Made by a program: the position numbers and the translations under genes
NCBI GenBank assembly: GCA_964016985.1
Contig: OZ024829.1
Span: 68,383,767-68,447,766 of the forward strand
Source of the DNA: Anodontia alba
Taxonomy: Eukaryota > Mollusca > Bivalvia > Lucinida > Lucinidae
Direction: 5' to 3'
Length of the DNA: 64,000 nt
Shown here: one piece after another, positions 44,700 to 55,974 of the stretch
Layout: every line of letters begins with the position of its first letter
Numbering within the stretch: the stretch's first letter is position 1
Notes under the pieces: model-generated
The model's database searches: none
What the model saw: the letters and a program-made list of their open reading frames with translations, nothing else
What the model was told of the DNA's origin: nothing

Positions 44700-44776
44700 G
44701 GGTATACCTATTGCACCTTAATGTCTAAATAGGAGGTTCGTTTCGCAATAAGCTGATCTCGCGGTGGGGTATACCT
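44700..44776 (-). promoter_or_regulatory. Leader repeat before the zinc-binding protein gene
   Basis: Diverged third copy of the 66-bp unit. Read on the minus strand, CTATTTAGACATTAAGG and GGTATACCC precede ATG 44693 by 7-35 bp, mirroring the arrangement in front of the polymerase ATG. A common early-promoter role is inferred. The TATTTA core could act as a weak TATA box. Confidence 0.5.
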
Positions 44777-45018
44777 GCCCCTGGGCCGGTGAGGGGCCGC
44801 CCCCAGGGGCTCTCGCTATGCTCACTTGGGGGCCTCAGGAGATCGGGCCTCAGGAAGAGCCGATGCGCGGCCTCACGCCCCAGGAAGTCGTCTCGACGTA
44901 TATACAGAATTGTTTGTCTACGTGGGAGCGTCTCGACGTAGATACGAATTGTTGTCTACGCGGGAGCCCCTTTGGGGCCTGATCTAGGGGGTGGTCCTCC
45001 CTTACTACCTATACTACT
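44777..45018. repeat. Polinton right terminal inverted repeat
   Basis: Inverted partner of 28373-28619. It carries the same two 38-bp tandem units (with a 1-bp insertion in one) and the same GC-rich inner block (GGGCCTCAGGAAGAGCCGAT). Differences from the left end are scattered substitutions and 1-bp indels, consistent with independent decay since insertion. Confidence 0.95.
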
Positions 45019-45649
45019 CTGTCTGTACCTTGGATTTAGCTTGCAACCTTCTTAGGTTGAAAAGTTTCCCATCAAAGCGATATCTAATAGGTATACCATT
45101 GTCACCATCGTGGAAAGCATCTGTAAGCATGGCAGAAAACATCATGTTGAACAGTATTGAAGCTAGTACACAGCCTTGCTTAAATCCATTTGTCACAGGG
45201 AATGGATCAGAAAACTCGCCGTCATTTTGGACCCTTGCAAGCATACCGTCGTGGAACTGCCGCACCACTGCTATGAGTTTGGCAGGACAGCCAAACTTTG
45301 CCATAATTTTCCAAAGTCCCTCACGATTGACTGTGTCAAATGCTTTGGTAAGGTCAACAAAGGTCCACATTCTGTTCCTGGCATTTCTCTTGAACTGTCT
45401 AGCTGTGAAGATCGTGTCTATTGTTCCTCTGTCTTTCCTGAATCCACACTGGCTTTCTGGTAGAAGCCGTGACTGTTCAAGGTGTTCATTCAATCGATTC
45501 AGTAGGACTCTAGCAAGGATCTTCCCAGCAACTGACAATAAAGAGATGCCTCGATGATTGTCACAGACTTGAGGGTTCTCTTTCCTTTTGAATAGGCGAA
45601 TAATTGTTGCATTCTTGAATTCTTGAGAGATGGCTTCTTTACTCCACAT
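45019..45649 (-). pseudogene. LINE reverse transcriptase, N-terminal half, cut by the Polinton
   Basis: The minus-strand frame holds FKNATIIRLFKRKENPQVCD, NHRGISLLSVAGKILARVLL, a CGFRKDRGTIDTIF segment and the palm FVDLTKAFDTVNREGLW with the first catalytic Asp. Further on come GFKQGCVLASILFNMMFSAM and RRLQAKSKVQT. The open frame runs up to the Polinton border; the next codons of the same frame lie at 28372 downward. This part carries no stop over 200 codons, so the LINE was young when it was hit or has decayed slowly. Confidence 0.9.
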
Positions 45650-47213
45650 AATGTGAAATAACTCTGTCAGTTTCTCTTCGACTGGAGGACCTCCTGCTTT
45701 GTAGATCTCTGCTGGTATTGCATCTAATCCTGGAGCCTTGCCAGATGACAGGAGTTATATTGCTTTCACTGTTTCAGAGACGTTGGGAACTCATCAAGTA
45801 GCGGATTACATTCCACCTGTGGTAGTCTGTTGATAGCTTCATCATTGATAGATGATGGCCGATTAAGGACACCATCAAAGTGTTCAGCCCATCTTTTCAA
45901 GATAGCTTCCTTGTCAGTCAGAAGACTAGTTCCATCTGCACTAAGGAGTGGGTGGTTCCTGAGCTCTGGGGACCATATACTGTCTTAAGTGCATCAAAGA
46001 ACATATCCTTTCTGTCTGCAAAGGACTGGATTTCATCAGCCTTTTTGCTCAGCCAGGAGTCTTGCATGTCTCTGAGCCTAGTCTGGACTATCATACATAT
46101 ATAGGCTTACTAGATACTGAGCTCGTATCACTGAGGTATGCCTTGTGTTTTTGGTGTTTCTCTTCAAGGAGTCCATGGATTTCTTTGTCATTCTCATCAA
46201 ATCAGTTTTGGTGTTTGTGAGATAATGGTCCTAGGGGAATCCATTGCTGAAAAGTGAACGGTGTCTCTGAAGACTGTCCAGCTCTCATCAACATCTTCTG
46301 AACTGTGTTCCGGTGCATCTAAACGGCTGCATATATCATTGACGAATGCTTGCCTCTTGCTGTCTTGTTTCAGTTTGGAGACTTCCAAACTCTTTGGCAC
46401 TTATTTGCCTTGTGTTCGTCGTACAGGCTGAATGCGCAGGTTGAGTTTGCTGACAACAAGCCTGTGATCTGTCCAACAGTCTGCACCACACATAGTGTTT
46501 GTCACTCTGATATCCTGTCTGTCCCTTCTTCGCACTATGACATAGTCAATGAGATGCCAGTGTTTGGAGCGAAGGTGCATCCATGATGTCTTTCTGCGAC
46601 TTGGTAGACGAAAGACTGTGTTGGTGATCCGTAGTTCATGCTCTGCACACTTCCTTTAAAAGAGGAGGCCATTACTGTTGCACTTCCCTACTCCTTCAGT
46701 TCCAATCACTCCTTCCCAGGCTTAGTGGTCTGTGCCCACTCTGGCATTGAAGTCCCCGAGGAGGATGTGTGTCTGTGCGAGGTGTTGCAGAAATCACAGA
46801 ATCCAGATCATCATAGAACTCGTCTTTGATCTCATCTGGGTTGGTCATTGTGGGTGCATAGACACTTACAATTGTTGCATGCCTCTTGCCAGATAAGGGA
46901 AGTCTCAGCGTCATCAGGCGGTCATTTATGCCTTTTGGAAGTCCTTGCTGACGAGGTGTGACTTGATGGCGAATCCTACTCCTGCTTCACGCCGCTCTTC
47001 TTTCTTGCATCCACTCCAGAAGAAAGTGTAACCAGCACCAACTTCTTTTAGAAGCCCTTCCTCTGCAAGGCGAGTCTCACTCAGAGCTGCAATCGCGACT
47101 TTGTATCGGTCAAGTACTCTACCAACTAGAGCTGTTCTTCGCTGAGGGCTGTCAGAACCAGCGCTGTCTATTAGAGTGCACACATTCCATGCGCCGATGG
47201 TTAAAGGTATCAC
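45650..47213 (-). pseudogene. LINE endonuclease and linker region, broken
   Basis: At 46926-47213 the minus strand reads the start of an AP-type endonuclease: GAWNVCTLIDSAGSDSPQRR, VAIAALSETRLAEEGLLKEV and FFWSGCKKEERREAGVGFAI. At 46696-46914 follows ATIVSVYAPTMTNPDEIKDE. Downstream frames (46197-46400 and others) carry the linker to the polymerase. Stops and frameshifts are frequent, unlike the polymerase part. The wording and order match RTE-like APE LINEs. Confidence 0.8.
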
Positions 47214-47950
47214 TTTTGTCTTCTTTTTTTCTTGTTCGACCGCTAAGTGGGATCCCCGATGATCACGGTTAACCAGCCAGGAGTTTTGAAGCAGGCAGTT
47301 GTTTAGGGCACCTTTTCTAGCCCCTTCCCCATACTTAGGGGATGAGCAGTGCGATCCTAAAAAGGTCTGATCAGTCGCTCAGTTCGGCTGCCGAATTCCC
47401 TGTACTGCTTCATCCTTAAGGAAAGCGACCATTTTGAACCAAGCCGCCTGTGTGCAGGCCCACAATTACAGCTTCTAGTGTTTCGTCACCTGCTGCTTCG
47501 CCGCTAGCCCATCGCCACAGGGCTTTATTTATGACTTGCATATGTGTGCTTGCTGTGACTGTGTGTTGCTGATTAAGATGACATGCGCTGTGAATTGAAT
47601 TATAGTGAGGGAGAGGTGCACAGAGTCAACCTCACTCTCTCGTCCTGGCCTAGCTGGATCCAGAGGCAAGACAGTGTCAGGACATCTGGAGCTAAGCCCG
47701 GATGCATTAGATGACCATGACTTCTGTTGTGCCTTGTCATGCCCTCCATGCTCCACAACATGCTGCTGCAACGCCGATTGGGCCGTTGAATCATTGTAAT
47801 GATTTCCTCCGCCCCAGCTGCCGAAGCAGACTTTACAAAACTGAAACAGGCATATCCAGATATGCAGGTTTTTGTTTGGAGTTGCCAACTCCTAGATGGA
47901 TTGCCGACCAGGGCTTGAGAGCTCCATCTACGAGGGTCGTGCAAAAAGTT
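47214..47950 (-). other. Probable LINE 5-prime untranslated region
   Basis: GC-richer than the flanks and free of clear coding signal, this stretch precedes the endonuclease start. Its outer border near 47940-47950 is where the composition drops to AT-rich. Short frames on both strands here are not supported as genes. Confidence 0.5.
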
Positions 47951-48181
47951 CTGTCACTAATAGGCTTCCTTAGTTTTATCCCAGGCATATTTCAAAATGC
48001 TTCACTGCACTTGAATGGTATGTTGAATAGCTAACGATACCCGTTTATTTCGTGCAAATTGCTTTCCAACTGACCGAGTTATTTCAAATTGAAATAGATG
48101 CAGTCATACGCTCGTACCCTACTATTGCTACACAGATTCAGTTAACAGCTAGACAGAAGCAGAAACTTAAGTGTCTTATGT

Positions 48182-48301
<120 letters not shown>

Positions 48302-48439
48302 ACAAAAAGACAAAACTAACATCTTGAAAAGTGAGAATAAAAATCTGACGAAAACACCAAAATCACATGCAAATCTTCAGTTCAAAGTGTCTGAAGTTTC
48401 AAACTGAACGGATAAAAACACACTAGAAGGAGTCACACA

Positions 48440-48640
48440 AAGGTATCATCTCTACAGCAGGGTGCAAAAGTGGGCCTAAAATTGACCCTTGCGGGGCCTC
48501 AGCTTTAACACATTCCCAGTCTGATACTCCCACAGGAATAACGACCCTTTGCTTTCTATCTGTCAAATAATTAGATAGCCAATCAAGGAGTAACCCGTTA
48601 ATTCCAGCTCTTTTTAATTTGAGTATTAGACCCTTATGCC
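48440..48640 (-). pseudogene. CR1-like reverse transcriptase fragment
   Basis: The minus strand reads GINGLLLDWLSNYLTDRKQR, VVIPVGVSDWECVKAEAPQG and SILGPLL, a classic thumb-side stretch with the P-Q-G-S-x-L-G-P motif. It is about 60 codons long with no flanking LINE sequence, so it is a 5-prime- and 3-prime-truncated relic. Confidence 0.8.
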
Positions 48641-48853
48641 AAATAAATATTGGTTGATTTCACGTTATAGGTAGTTTTATTTGTATTATTTCCTTATTTT
48701 ATTTTGCTATCTTGGATTTTATCATGTGAAAAGTTATTATTTTATGTGGTTTGTTGAATTGTTTCATTTGAAATGGTTTTAGTTTATTTCAAATTCACTT
48801 GTTTTGTTTGCAAATAGAACTTTTGACGGTTTCCGCCTTCCATACTTTTCTAT

Positions 48854-49425
48854 GCAAGCCGTTTTCTATTTATTATTCAATTATCTTATATATTATATCA
48901 GCTATCTTATATAAGATATAAGATATCTAATATAGGATTTAAGATAACTGAATAAATATATCAGATATCATATATCCTTTAGTAGATATCTAATATCCTA
49001 TATTAAATATATATCATATTAGATATCTTATTTAATTCCACATATAAGATATCTTAATTACCATACAGGATCTTAAATAAGATATCTTATATATTAGTAT
49101 AGATATCTGATATACTAAATCAGATATCTGATATGCTAAATGAGATATTTAACTGAATAAATGAGATATCTTCCTTAGTAAATGCGATATCTTATATCCT
49201 AGATAAGTATAGCATATCAGATATCTTATATAGCATATCAGATATCTTATATGCGAAAAAAGATATCTTATTCAATTCACTATATAAGATATCTTAGAAG
49301 ATTTCTAAAATAGAATAAAAGATATCTTAATAACAAAAGAAGATATCTTAAATGTTATATCAGATATCTAATCTGTTATAGCAATTCAGATATCTTAAAT
49401 ATTATATCAGATATCTTATATAAAT
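48854..49425. repeat. GATATC palindrome array, unit A
   Basis: It begins GCAAGCCGTTTTCTATTTAT (48854) and then consists of closely packed GATATCTTAT / ATAAGATATC palindromes about every 15-25 bp up to near 49425. The expected inverted end (AAACGGCTTGC) is missing on the right. The composition is almost pure AT apart from the GATATC cores. Confidence 0.9.
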
Positions 49426-49453
49426 TGGAGGGAAAATAAAAACCACAACAAAA

Positions 49454-49726
49454 ATGGCCGACTCAGAAATATCACAACACCTCCAAAACTTTCAAACAGG
49501 CTATTGAAAGTGCCAACAGATGTTTACAGGACAAAGATTCTAGTACAAACAATGCGCTTAGAAAGATAAGGAAAGCCATCGAAGTTCACTTGGTTTTAAA
49601 TGGCTCTATTCCGGTACAAGAAGTGGTGAAATAGGGCAATCTCTTTCGGCCCTGGACAGAATGTTAGAAGAAGAGATGCAGGATCATCCAGAACTTTCAG
49701 TTTTAAATCCAAAACATTACCAACAG
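49454..49726 (+). pseudogene. Exon-like fragment with start codon and splice donor
   Basis: ATG at 49454 opens MADSEISQHLQNF. Within 20 codons coding sense shifts to a second frame (AIESANRCLQDKDSSTNNAL, RKIRKAIEVHLVLNGSIPVQ), then near 49620-49630 to a third (SLSALDRMLEEEMQDHPELS, LNPKHYQQ), which ends at CAG followed by GTAATC, a good donor site (GT at 49727). Base composition changes from pure AT to mixed, coding-like sequence exactly here. It looks like the first exon of a real gene, now with two indels, trapped between two array units. The protein is not recognised. Confidence 0.5.
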
Positions 49727-49833
49727 GTAATCTAGACTTCATTTTCATTGCTTAATGCTTTTGTTGAATGATTATCATCTTTGTTGACCTAGTTAGCTCA
49801 CCTGCTCTAATACACTTTAGTACCAGTTTTACG

Positions 49834-50379
49834 GCAAGCCGTTTTACTATTTATTATGCAAAGTAGATATCTTATATATAATATCAGATATCTTATATAG
49901 GATATAAGATGTCTCATAAAGGATATAAGATATCTGACATTCTAATACAGATATCTTATATCGTATATTAGATTATATCCTTTAAAATATATCTGATACA
50001 ACATATAAGATATTTAATTCCACATATAAAATATCGTATTTACCACGTTAGATATCTTATTTGTTGAATAAGATATCTAATAAAATAATATAGATATCTG
50101 GCATACTAAATAAATGTCTAATATATTAAATGAGATATCTTATTTAATTGAATGAACGAGTTATCGTCTTTAGTAAATAAGATATCATATCCTATATAAG
50201 ATATCTTATATAGCATATCAGATATCTTATATAGCATATCAGATATTGTAATCGACAAATAAGATCTTATTTATATAAGAAATCTGATATAATATATCAG
50301 ATATCTTATATATTATATAAGATATATGATATATTAAATCATATATCTGATTTATAGAATAAATAGTTAAACGGCTTGC
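49834..50379. repeat. GATATC palindrome array, unit B, both ends present
   Basis: The left end GCAAGCCGTTTTACTATTTA faces the right end, which reads inward GCAAGCCGTTTAACTATTTA, giving inverted termini of about 25 bp. The interior (about 500 bp) is a dense run of GATATC palindromes with TTATAT and CATATCA spacers. It is the best delimited member of this family. Confidence 0.9.
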
Positions 50380-50381
50380 TT

Positions 50382-53198
50382 GCAAGCCGTCTTACTATTT
50401 ATTATGCAAAATAGATATCATATATCAGATATCTAATATAGGATGCAAGATATCTAACATACGATATAAGATATCTGAATTAGTTTATCATATATCTTAT
50501 ATCCTATATCATATTAGATATATAATTTAATTCCTAATATAAGGTATCTTATTCGCCATATAAGATATCTTATTTGTTAAATAAGATATCTTATATATTA
50601 ATATAGATATTTGTTAAATAAGATATCTTATATATTAATATAGATATCTGATATACTAAATACGATGTTTGATATACTAAATAAGATATTTAATTGAATA
50701 AATGGGATATTTTCTTTCGTAAATAAGATATCATATCCTATACAAGATATCTTATATAGCATTGTCACGTGAACGGACGAGCGTTGGGCCGGTGAAGATG
50801 GACTAGACGCAATCACAAGCAATCAGAGGATAAACACAACACTTTATAAATATAAGTAAAAACAAACATATATTTAGAAAGTTAAGAAAAAAACAAAACT
50901 ATAAAGCAATTTTCAAAATTTCATAAATTGAATGTCCGAGATATTTCTGGGAGATCCTGGTAGTTTTATAATTTTCACCATGTAGATAAAATTGAAAATG
51001 ATAACATAACTTTTCATTCACTGGTGATGTAAACGGATATATACTCCATGTCATTTTCCGGGTATCACTTGTACTTGATTGGATACACCTTGGTGGATAC
51101 AACTTCCCGGAAATACTTGTAGTTGTCAATCATAGAGTGACGATGGTAATAGGATACAAACACAGTGACGAAAACAGATACATATATGGGACCTGAAAAT
51201 AAGTATCATGTCCTAGAAATCTCGATATCAAACATTACAAAATATTGCCTTATTAATTTCCACTAGGTATACAGAGTGTGTACGCCAAATGTTATAATTC
51301 AACAAGTCCGTTGCAATTGATTATTATATAGCAAAATCAGATCCAAAAACCACAGGGACGCTGTTAATGACATATAATATTGTACATATATCCAACACAG
51401 GCAGACACCAAAGTCAGAATATATCTGACTTACACACCAAATTCTACATTACTCGGAGGAATGGCATCTCGACGATTACACATTTTTACAGGAAGAACCC
51501 ATGCTTCTTCTACTGTAAGAATCCCTTTAGAACGCTAAAGGCTACAATAAATTATAACTGCCATCACACCACAATGATTACACGATCGCACATCGTCCCC
51601 ACGTAATCATTGGGTACAATATCAACATGCCATCGTCATAGCCTCAAACATGACTCCTTGCTGCTTGAGCCATTTTACAGTACAATATTCTAGTGAACAG
51701 ACTTGCGTATAATCAAATAAAAAGGAACCTCTGTATATGTGTCATTTGTGATGCAAATATAAATACAACTGTGTAAGTCCTATGAATACATACAAACACA
51801 ATTGTGTTAATTACTGAATGTGTATGCAGTTAACATAACGCCTAACTGTGTCGTACATCCAAGCGTATATATCTGGTAATCAGAAAAAATAATATACATG
51901 TCAGATCAGAATATGTTAAGTTAAAATATGCTAGTGCTATCATTGCTCTGATCCCTTTATCTCTCTACTCAAGTAAGAATATTAACGTTTGCATTCTGAC
52001 CAGGGTCTACAGAACCTCACCCTACTGACCAGGATCTGTAGAATCGACCAAATTTAATTTCCATATCTGGTTATAGTTTACACACCCGACACGACTTATT
52101 CGTCTGATCAGGGTCTACACATATAACCAAAGTGTACACATCTGATCAGGGTCTATCTACATATCATGCCGGGGTTTGTAAGTACGAACGATATATGAAT
52201 CGCAACATAGTAAAGCAATAAATTTACCTACTCGAAACTTAGCTGCGGTAAAGACGAGCAAGAATATTGCAAGAATAAAATTAAATAAATTATTGACTTA
52301 CCATAGTCAGATCACCGAGATATAGCACAACATCATAACATAATAGAAAGGAAGGCAATGATCAGTCTTCAGATGAAAAATATTGTAGTGTGTGTAGTTC
52401 TATTTAACCAGGGAACTTTTATAGTAATGTGGCACGTTTTGAAACATGTGTCCACAAGAAACCCGTGATATTCAAGATCTAAAAATAATATTCACAAGAA
52501 TACTGTGATAGTCAAGATTTAAAATAACCTGTTCGATTGTCCGAACGGTGCAAAATTTTACACAGCGACTGCTCAAACTATGAAGTAAAAAACATTTTTT
52601 TTCTCTCGGAACGCTACAAAACTGCAAAATTACGACAGAAAATTATCTCCCCTTTCAAAAGATAGCCTTGAGACAAAAATCAATCCCAGAGCAGTGAAGA
52701 TATTGATCACCGAACCTAGGTTCACTCGGAATATACAATGTTCTGGTAACCGCTCAAATATATAGACGTAAATAATCAAATACACCCTCAGCATACATAT
52801 CTCGTGATTACCGTAATACCGTAACTTGAAAGCTGAAGTGTACCTACTCGCTTAAAAAGTAAAACAGTCATCGTAATCAGCGCTCCAGTTACAAATTCAA
52901 TAATCTAACCTGGTTAATAAAAATCGAAACAAACTTCCTTTTATACTATGTACATATAAAAATATATTCAAGATAAAACAGGGACGTGACAAGCATATCA
53001 GTTATCTTATGTAGCATACAAGATATCTCATATGTCAATTAAGATATCTTATGTAGCATATAAGATATCTTAATTGACATATAGGATATCTTATTCATAT
53101 AACTACTATAATATATCAGATATTTAATATATTATATAAGATATCTGATATATTAAATCAGATGTCTAATTTATAGAATATATAGGAAAACAGCTTGC
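50382..53198. repeat. GATATC palindrome array, unit C, interrupted
   Basis: The unit starts GCAAGCCGTCTTACTATTTA at 50382, head to tail with unit B after 2 bp. It runs to 50757, is split by the insertion 50763-52991, and resumes at 52992 to a diverged inverted end (CAGCTTGCC) at 53198. Without the insertion it is about 580 bp, the same size as unit B. Confidence 0.85.
50763..52991. mobile_element. 2229-bp TG...CA insertion with 5-bp duplication AGCAT (possible solo LTR)
   Basis: AGCAT stands on both sides (50758-50762 and 52992-52996). The insert begins TGTCACGTGAACGG and ends GGGACGTGACA, so the outer TGTCACGT is inverted at the other end. TG...CA ends with a 5-bp duplication are the hallmark of LTR retroelements. 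No polymerase or gag frame is present, and AATAAA-type signals occur near 52275-52290. A large solo LTR is my preferred reading; a non-autonomous DNA element is the alternative. At 51990-52160 the motif CTGA(C/T)CAGG(G/A)TCTA repeats four times. Confidence 0.75.
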
Positions 53199-53454
53199 CA
53201 TACAGTTTCGAATCATCAAGGCATCTCTGTCACACGTTTTCCTGACATGACATAAAAGGGCTAGGTATAGTTAATATTAGATTTTCTAAAGTTTTCTTTA
53301 GTCATAGTGTAATGATGTCTTTAAACGATAAAACTGTTTGAAAGGAAATGTAATGTACATAAAACTAAGTGGTACACGAAATTAAGATTTCTTTCAAAAC
53401 CGCATCGATAAATCTAAACAATAAGTATTATACTTTTGCTCGCTGTAACATGTG

Positions 53455-53640
53455 TACGTGGTGTAGTGGTTAGTGTGCTCGTTTTACTTTTGAAGGTACC
53501 GAGGTCGAATCTTGTAGAAGGCTTAGTATTATCATTTTTGGACGAAGTCTTATAATATCATATGTGAGCTAAGCCTGTCAGCCTCTGTATGGAAGAATGT
53601 ACGCGCCTTGAAGCGATGATAAATCTCATAAAATGCTTAT
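53455..53640 (+). repeat. tRNA-derived SINE fragment
   Basis: GTGGTGTAGTGGTTAGTGTG resembles a polymerase III A box, and GAGGTCGAATC about 45 bp later resembles a B box. The body continues without tRNA folding to a GATGATAAATCTCATAAAAT tail. The tRNA-like part lacks a closed acceptor stem, so it is not a tRNA gene. Confidence 0.65.
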
Positions 53641-54560
53641 TTTTGTCAAATACTTGGATTCAACTTTCATTGTTAGCATTTTAAATTATCTTTACAATAT
53701 GACCTTAAAGTTCACGCCAATGTCAAGTTTTGAAAGTCTAAGAAAACCTCCTCCGTTAAGAATAACATTTTGATAGAATTAATGATGTACATGGCGCAAA
53801 GGTGCTTTCGTAAAAAGGATTAGCCCATTGAAACACATCTAACCACCGCAAACAACCCCGAAATACCACAAACCACTTTATTTATTCAGCGTTTCGCACA
53901 AAACCACTTACTTTATCTATTTATCACTTTAAATTATTTTATTATCTCAAGTGGAATGGGGTATCAAAGATGTTTGATAGTTCGGTATAATGAACATCCA
54001 TACAGTAAAATCTAGGTTTTTGCAGCAGATAAACGTAAGTGCAATATGGGCAGGTGAGGACTTTTGCAAAAACAAAATAACAAAAAACAAAACAAAAAAA
54101 ACAAAAAACAAAACAATAAAAAAAAAACATTACACACCAAAAATGTTCGTAAAGATGCTTTTCTAGGTTTCGCTTAAAAGAGCTTAATTTCAGAAAATTA
54201 AAAGATGATATTTTTTCCTTGAATCATATTGCGAATAATTTTTGTTTAAGAAACCGTTTGAATTGACCCCTTTGACCCAGTTGAATATCACTAAAGAACA
54301 GACTGATTGTACACACCGTTTATCCTGGTGCAGTTTAGAACAGCTGTGAAATGTGCACCGGTCATTAGTGAGGAGAGCGTGTTACTTCGTTCTTGTGCCA
54401 TAACACTCAGTGCTGGTCCCTTTGTTTTTGATGAAACAAGCTACAGCATTACAAAACCAAAACATCATGACGCACGTATACAGTAACGTGCTGATCATGG
54501 CCTTCGCTACATGCGCTCAGCGAGTAGCTTAGGGTACAGTTAGCCATATGGTAAAACCAA
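53641..54560. other. Gene-free AT-rich stretch
   Basis: No coding signal. Includes an A-rich run at 54070-54127. Confidence 0.5.
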
Positions 54561-54564
54561 CAAC

Positions 54565-54731
54565 AGTGCGCCTAGCGAAGATTTTCAGATCAGCCTGGCA
54601 ATCCGACCAGTTTGATCAGAGTTTTTGCTTCATGCGCTCAATTAGTATCTAAGGATCAACGGTTTCTTCACGCGGACAGCTCAGACTGGGAGGATGCCCA
54701 GTCTGATCTGAGTCGGCTTCGCTAGGCACAC
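54565..54731. repeat. Short inverted-repeat element (MITE-like)
   Basis: The left end GTGCGCCTAGCGAAGATTTT faces the right end, which reads inward CTGTGTGCCTAGCGAAGCCG; both then pass through CAGATCAG and CTGG. The element is about 165 bp with no coding capacity. Borders are not marked by a clear duplication. Confidence 0.6.
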
Positions 54732-55960
54732 AGTAATTTTGTTGGATTTGTTATGTTTTGGCTCAAATGTTGATAGCTTTTTCCGTCTGCCAATACGGAC
54801 AGTTAAGATTGTGACAATAAACCAAAGTATTTTCGTTTATCTTGTTTTTTTTTTTTTTTTTTTTCAAGCTACATAGCCCACTTATAACATATGCGACCAG
54901 CAAATGCTTTGATAAGCTTGCGCGCCCACACAGCCACACCAGAGCCGATACTGTTCGGATACAGAAACAACATTCCAAACAATAATATTGGTCATCGTTA
55001 ACAGGCCATTCTCAATTCAGTGAATGCAGGACGGAGGATCATGCATCTACATGCAATCACTGGGAGTAACAATCAAACTTCTGCAAATTGTGAAGTCAAC
55101 TTTCGGCTGGCAATTCAAAATTATGAAATAAAGGAATATGGTTATGAAGAAGTAAATTGTTCAAACTCGGCATTTTCGTGTTTAGTAATCTGGGTGTCTT
55201 GGTTTGTAATGGGACCAAATGTTGTTTCCAGGTGAAAAGCTGCATTTAACTACTAGGTGAAAACACTGCCAGGCGCTTATTAAAAATGCATATAACTTGA
55301 CATTTTCCTTTCAAATGTGCGATCGTGTTTAACTATTTCATTTATCTAGAAAATATCATATTTCAAATAACTGCTGAAAACTTCATTGAAAAAAATCTGC
55401 AGTAGTTTGTAAGATAAGGCGTTATAAACTGTTACCAAAATGCGTAGGATAATACATGTATAGAAAATTACCTGTGTTTTCATCCAGTACGTAAAGCGCC
55501 TGATGATCAAGATCAATACTGGACAGGCAGTGACATGACACTATTTGACAGAATCCACTGGATTCATGCTATCTCCATAATAACATATTGAAACCCCTTT
55601 TATTTCTTAAATGATCCAAAGCATGACACAAATAACATTATGATCTGTGTTCCCAGTGAACGATTCAGCTCAGCCTGTGCAATTCCAGTCTGTTCAGAAA
55701 GAAACCTTGCGTGTTTGTTAATCCATTGAGCCCACAGCGAAGACCCTTATCAGGCTGGATGGAGTTTTTTTTGTTGTGTACACATGTCATTGTGTTGGTT
55801 TTGACATGGCGAGTCTCTATTAGCTTGCATGCCTAAAACTGAGGGCCAGATGGAATACTGGCTTCATAAAAATCTTCTACCGTCTAGAAATAATGTATAA
55901 AGTTCTGATTTGCTAAAGTGTTCATATTTAGTGGTTAGTATATGTAACAGGTGAAGAAAA
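54732..55960. other. Gene-free stretch
   Basis: Holds a T-run at 54846-54864 and a short open frame at 55020-55235 without recognisable domain. Nothing else supported. Confidence 0.4.
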
Positions 55961-55974
55961 GCAAATCACATTTT

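Larger units (their letters stand above)
28373..45018. mobile_element. Polinton/Maverick self-synthesising transposon, complete, 16646 bp
   Basis: Ends: AGTAGTATAGGTAGTAAGG at 28373 and its inverted copy ending at 45018. CTGTC flanks both sides (28368-28372 and 45019-45023). The duplication reads as 6 bp (TCTGTC) if one ambiguous T is assigned to the target, which is the usual Polinton length. Terminal inverted repeats are about 245 bp. Genes inside are the Polinton set: protein-primed family B polymerase, retroviral-type integrase, double jelly-roll capsid protein, FtsK/A32-type ATPase and several membrane proteins. GC content is visibly much higher than the flanks. Removing it restores continuity of the LINE frame at the border. 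I did not recognise an adenain-type protease. Replication and integration genes are broken, so the copy is judged non-autonomous. Confidence 0.97.

Noticed and set aside
53455..53535. Possible functional tRNA gene
   Set aside because: A- and B-box-like words are present, but no closed acceptor stem or plausible anticodon arm; a SINE head fits better.
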